Shown: one piece after another, positions 63,424-64,000 of the stretch
Layout of the letters: every line of letters starts with the position of its first letter
Numbering within the stretch: the stretch's first letter is position 1
Program-made: the position numbers and the translations under genes
Assembly: GCA_036244855.1 (NCBI GenBank)
Contig: BQKZ01000159.1
Span: forward strand, 81,024-145,023
Source of the DNA: Temnopleurus reevesii
Taxonomy: Eukaryota > Echinodermata > Echinoidea > Temnopleuroida > Temnopleuridae
Direction: 5' to 3'
DNA length: 64,000 nt
Notes under the pieces: generated by a model
Seen by the model: only the letters and a program-made list of their open reading frames with translations
Told to the model about the DNA's origin: nothing
Databases searched by the model: none

Positions 63424-63600
63424 ATGCACCCTTTGGGAAGGAGATATGCACCCTTATGGGGTTAATATATGTACCCGTAAGGTGGAGATCATCCCACCCT
63501 AAGGGTACATATCTCCACTCTAAAGGGTGCACATCTTCACCCTAAAAGATACTGCTATTGTACCAGCAGATACACCCTAAGGGTGCAAAATTGCACCTTA
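63424..63600. repeat. Clustered inverted copies of CACCCTTAGGG
   Basis: At least seven copies of a motif near gcacccttaggg, in both orientations, within 180 bases. The block as a whole is an imperfect palindrome; a foldback element is likely. Confidence 0.7.
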
Positions 63601-64000
63601 ATTTCTCAGTACGTATTTGACCAAGTTCATCCCATCTTCTGATACAGCCAGTTGTAATGATATGCCTTGCACAAAAAATAATAACACGTGCGTCGCAGAC
63701 ACAGGTAAGACTGTGACCAAATTACTAAGTGGTTCTTGGCCGTATTTCGTTGTGCTGATGGAAATACCACGCCTCAATTACTGAGCATGGATCTAATTTA
63801 GTCTCAAATATCATGTCTTTGGATGTGATTTTGTCAGAGTATTTCAATTAAAAAAAAAACAAACGTTATATTTCTGCAAAGTTACAATTGAAATGCAAAT
63901 CAGTTGCAAATTGAAACGCGAACATTTATATTAGGCCACAATGTGAGCGATTGACAAGACGCATTTGAATTGACGATTCACATAATTTCATGAACACAAT

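Larger units (their letters stand above)
55771..64000. other. Region expected to hold or lead to the 5' exons of the GABA receptor; none found
   Basis: On the minus strand I looked for the short exon ending just before DYTLTM and for a signal peptide, and found neither. The stretch contains SINEs (56160-56466, 59290-59390, 61932-62270) and several foldback elements. The start of the gene may lie beyond the window. Confidence 0.5.

Overview
This is an intron-rich, AT-rich animal genome window. The best guess is an echinoderm, probably sea-urchin-like. Reasons: long introns with GT-AG borders, tRNA-derived SINEs of a type I associate with echinoderms, many short foldback elements, many microsatellites, and two nervous-system receptor genes whose proteins look invertebrate. 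The echinoderm call is inference.

Region 1 (about 1-24,300, + strand): a complete AMPA-type ionotropic glutamate receptor gene. I can join 18 coding exons, from a signal-peptide ATG at 309 to a stop at 23,460-23,462, all with compatible phases. They give a 966-residue protein: signal peptide, LIVBP-like amino-terminal domain, S1/S2 ligand-binding domain, M1, a pore loop with an encoded Gln at the Q/R site, M3 with [10 protein letters not shown]4, and a cytoplasmic tail ending in a class I PDZ-type motif (TDV). The 3' UTR holds four tandem copies of a unit of about 150 bp, most with AATAAA-like signals.

Region 2 (24,300-32,480): a convergent intergenic stretch with no gene I can support. It holds (CA)n and (AATC)n runs, LINE 3' ends, a foldback element with TTA duplications, and other repeats.

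Region 3 (32,484-55,770, - strand): six 3' exons of a Cys-loop GABA-gated channel subunit, closest by eye to RDL and GABA-A beta. They run from the first beta strands through the Cys loop, M1, M2-M3, a basic cytoplasmic loop and M4. The 5' exons (signal peptide and first strands) were not found; they may lie in 55,771-64,000 or beyond. M2 carries Ser at 2', the residue found in dieldrin-resistant RDL.

Region 4 (55,771-64,000): mostly SINEs and foldback elements, with no supported exon.

The most unusual feature is shared by the two unrelated genes. Many functional exons are accompanied by degenerate partial copies of themselves in the flanking introns. The AMPA gene has at least 16 such copies, belonging to exons 2, 6, 7, 10, 12, 13, 14 and 16. 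The GABA-receptor M2 exon is preceded by eight copies in a tandem array of about 163 bp units. The copies follow a polarity rule: those upstream of the real exon keep the acceptor end and lose the donor end, and those downstream keep the donor end. This is what tandem duplications with one breakpoint inside an exon would leave if only events that preserve one intact exon survive. Exon 15, the equivalent of the vertebrate flip/flop exon, is single here.
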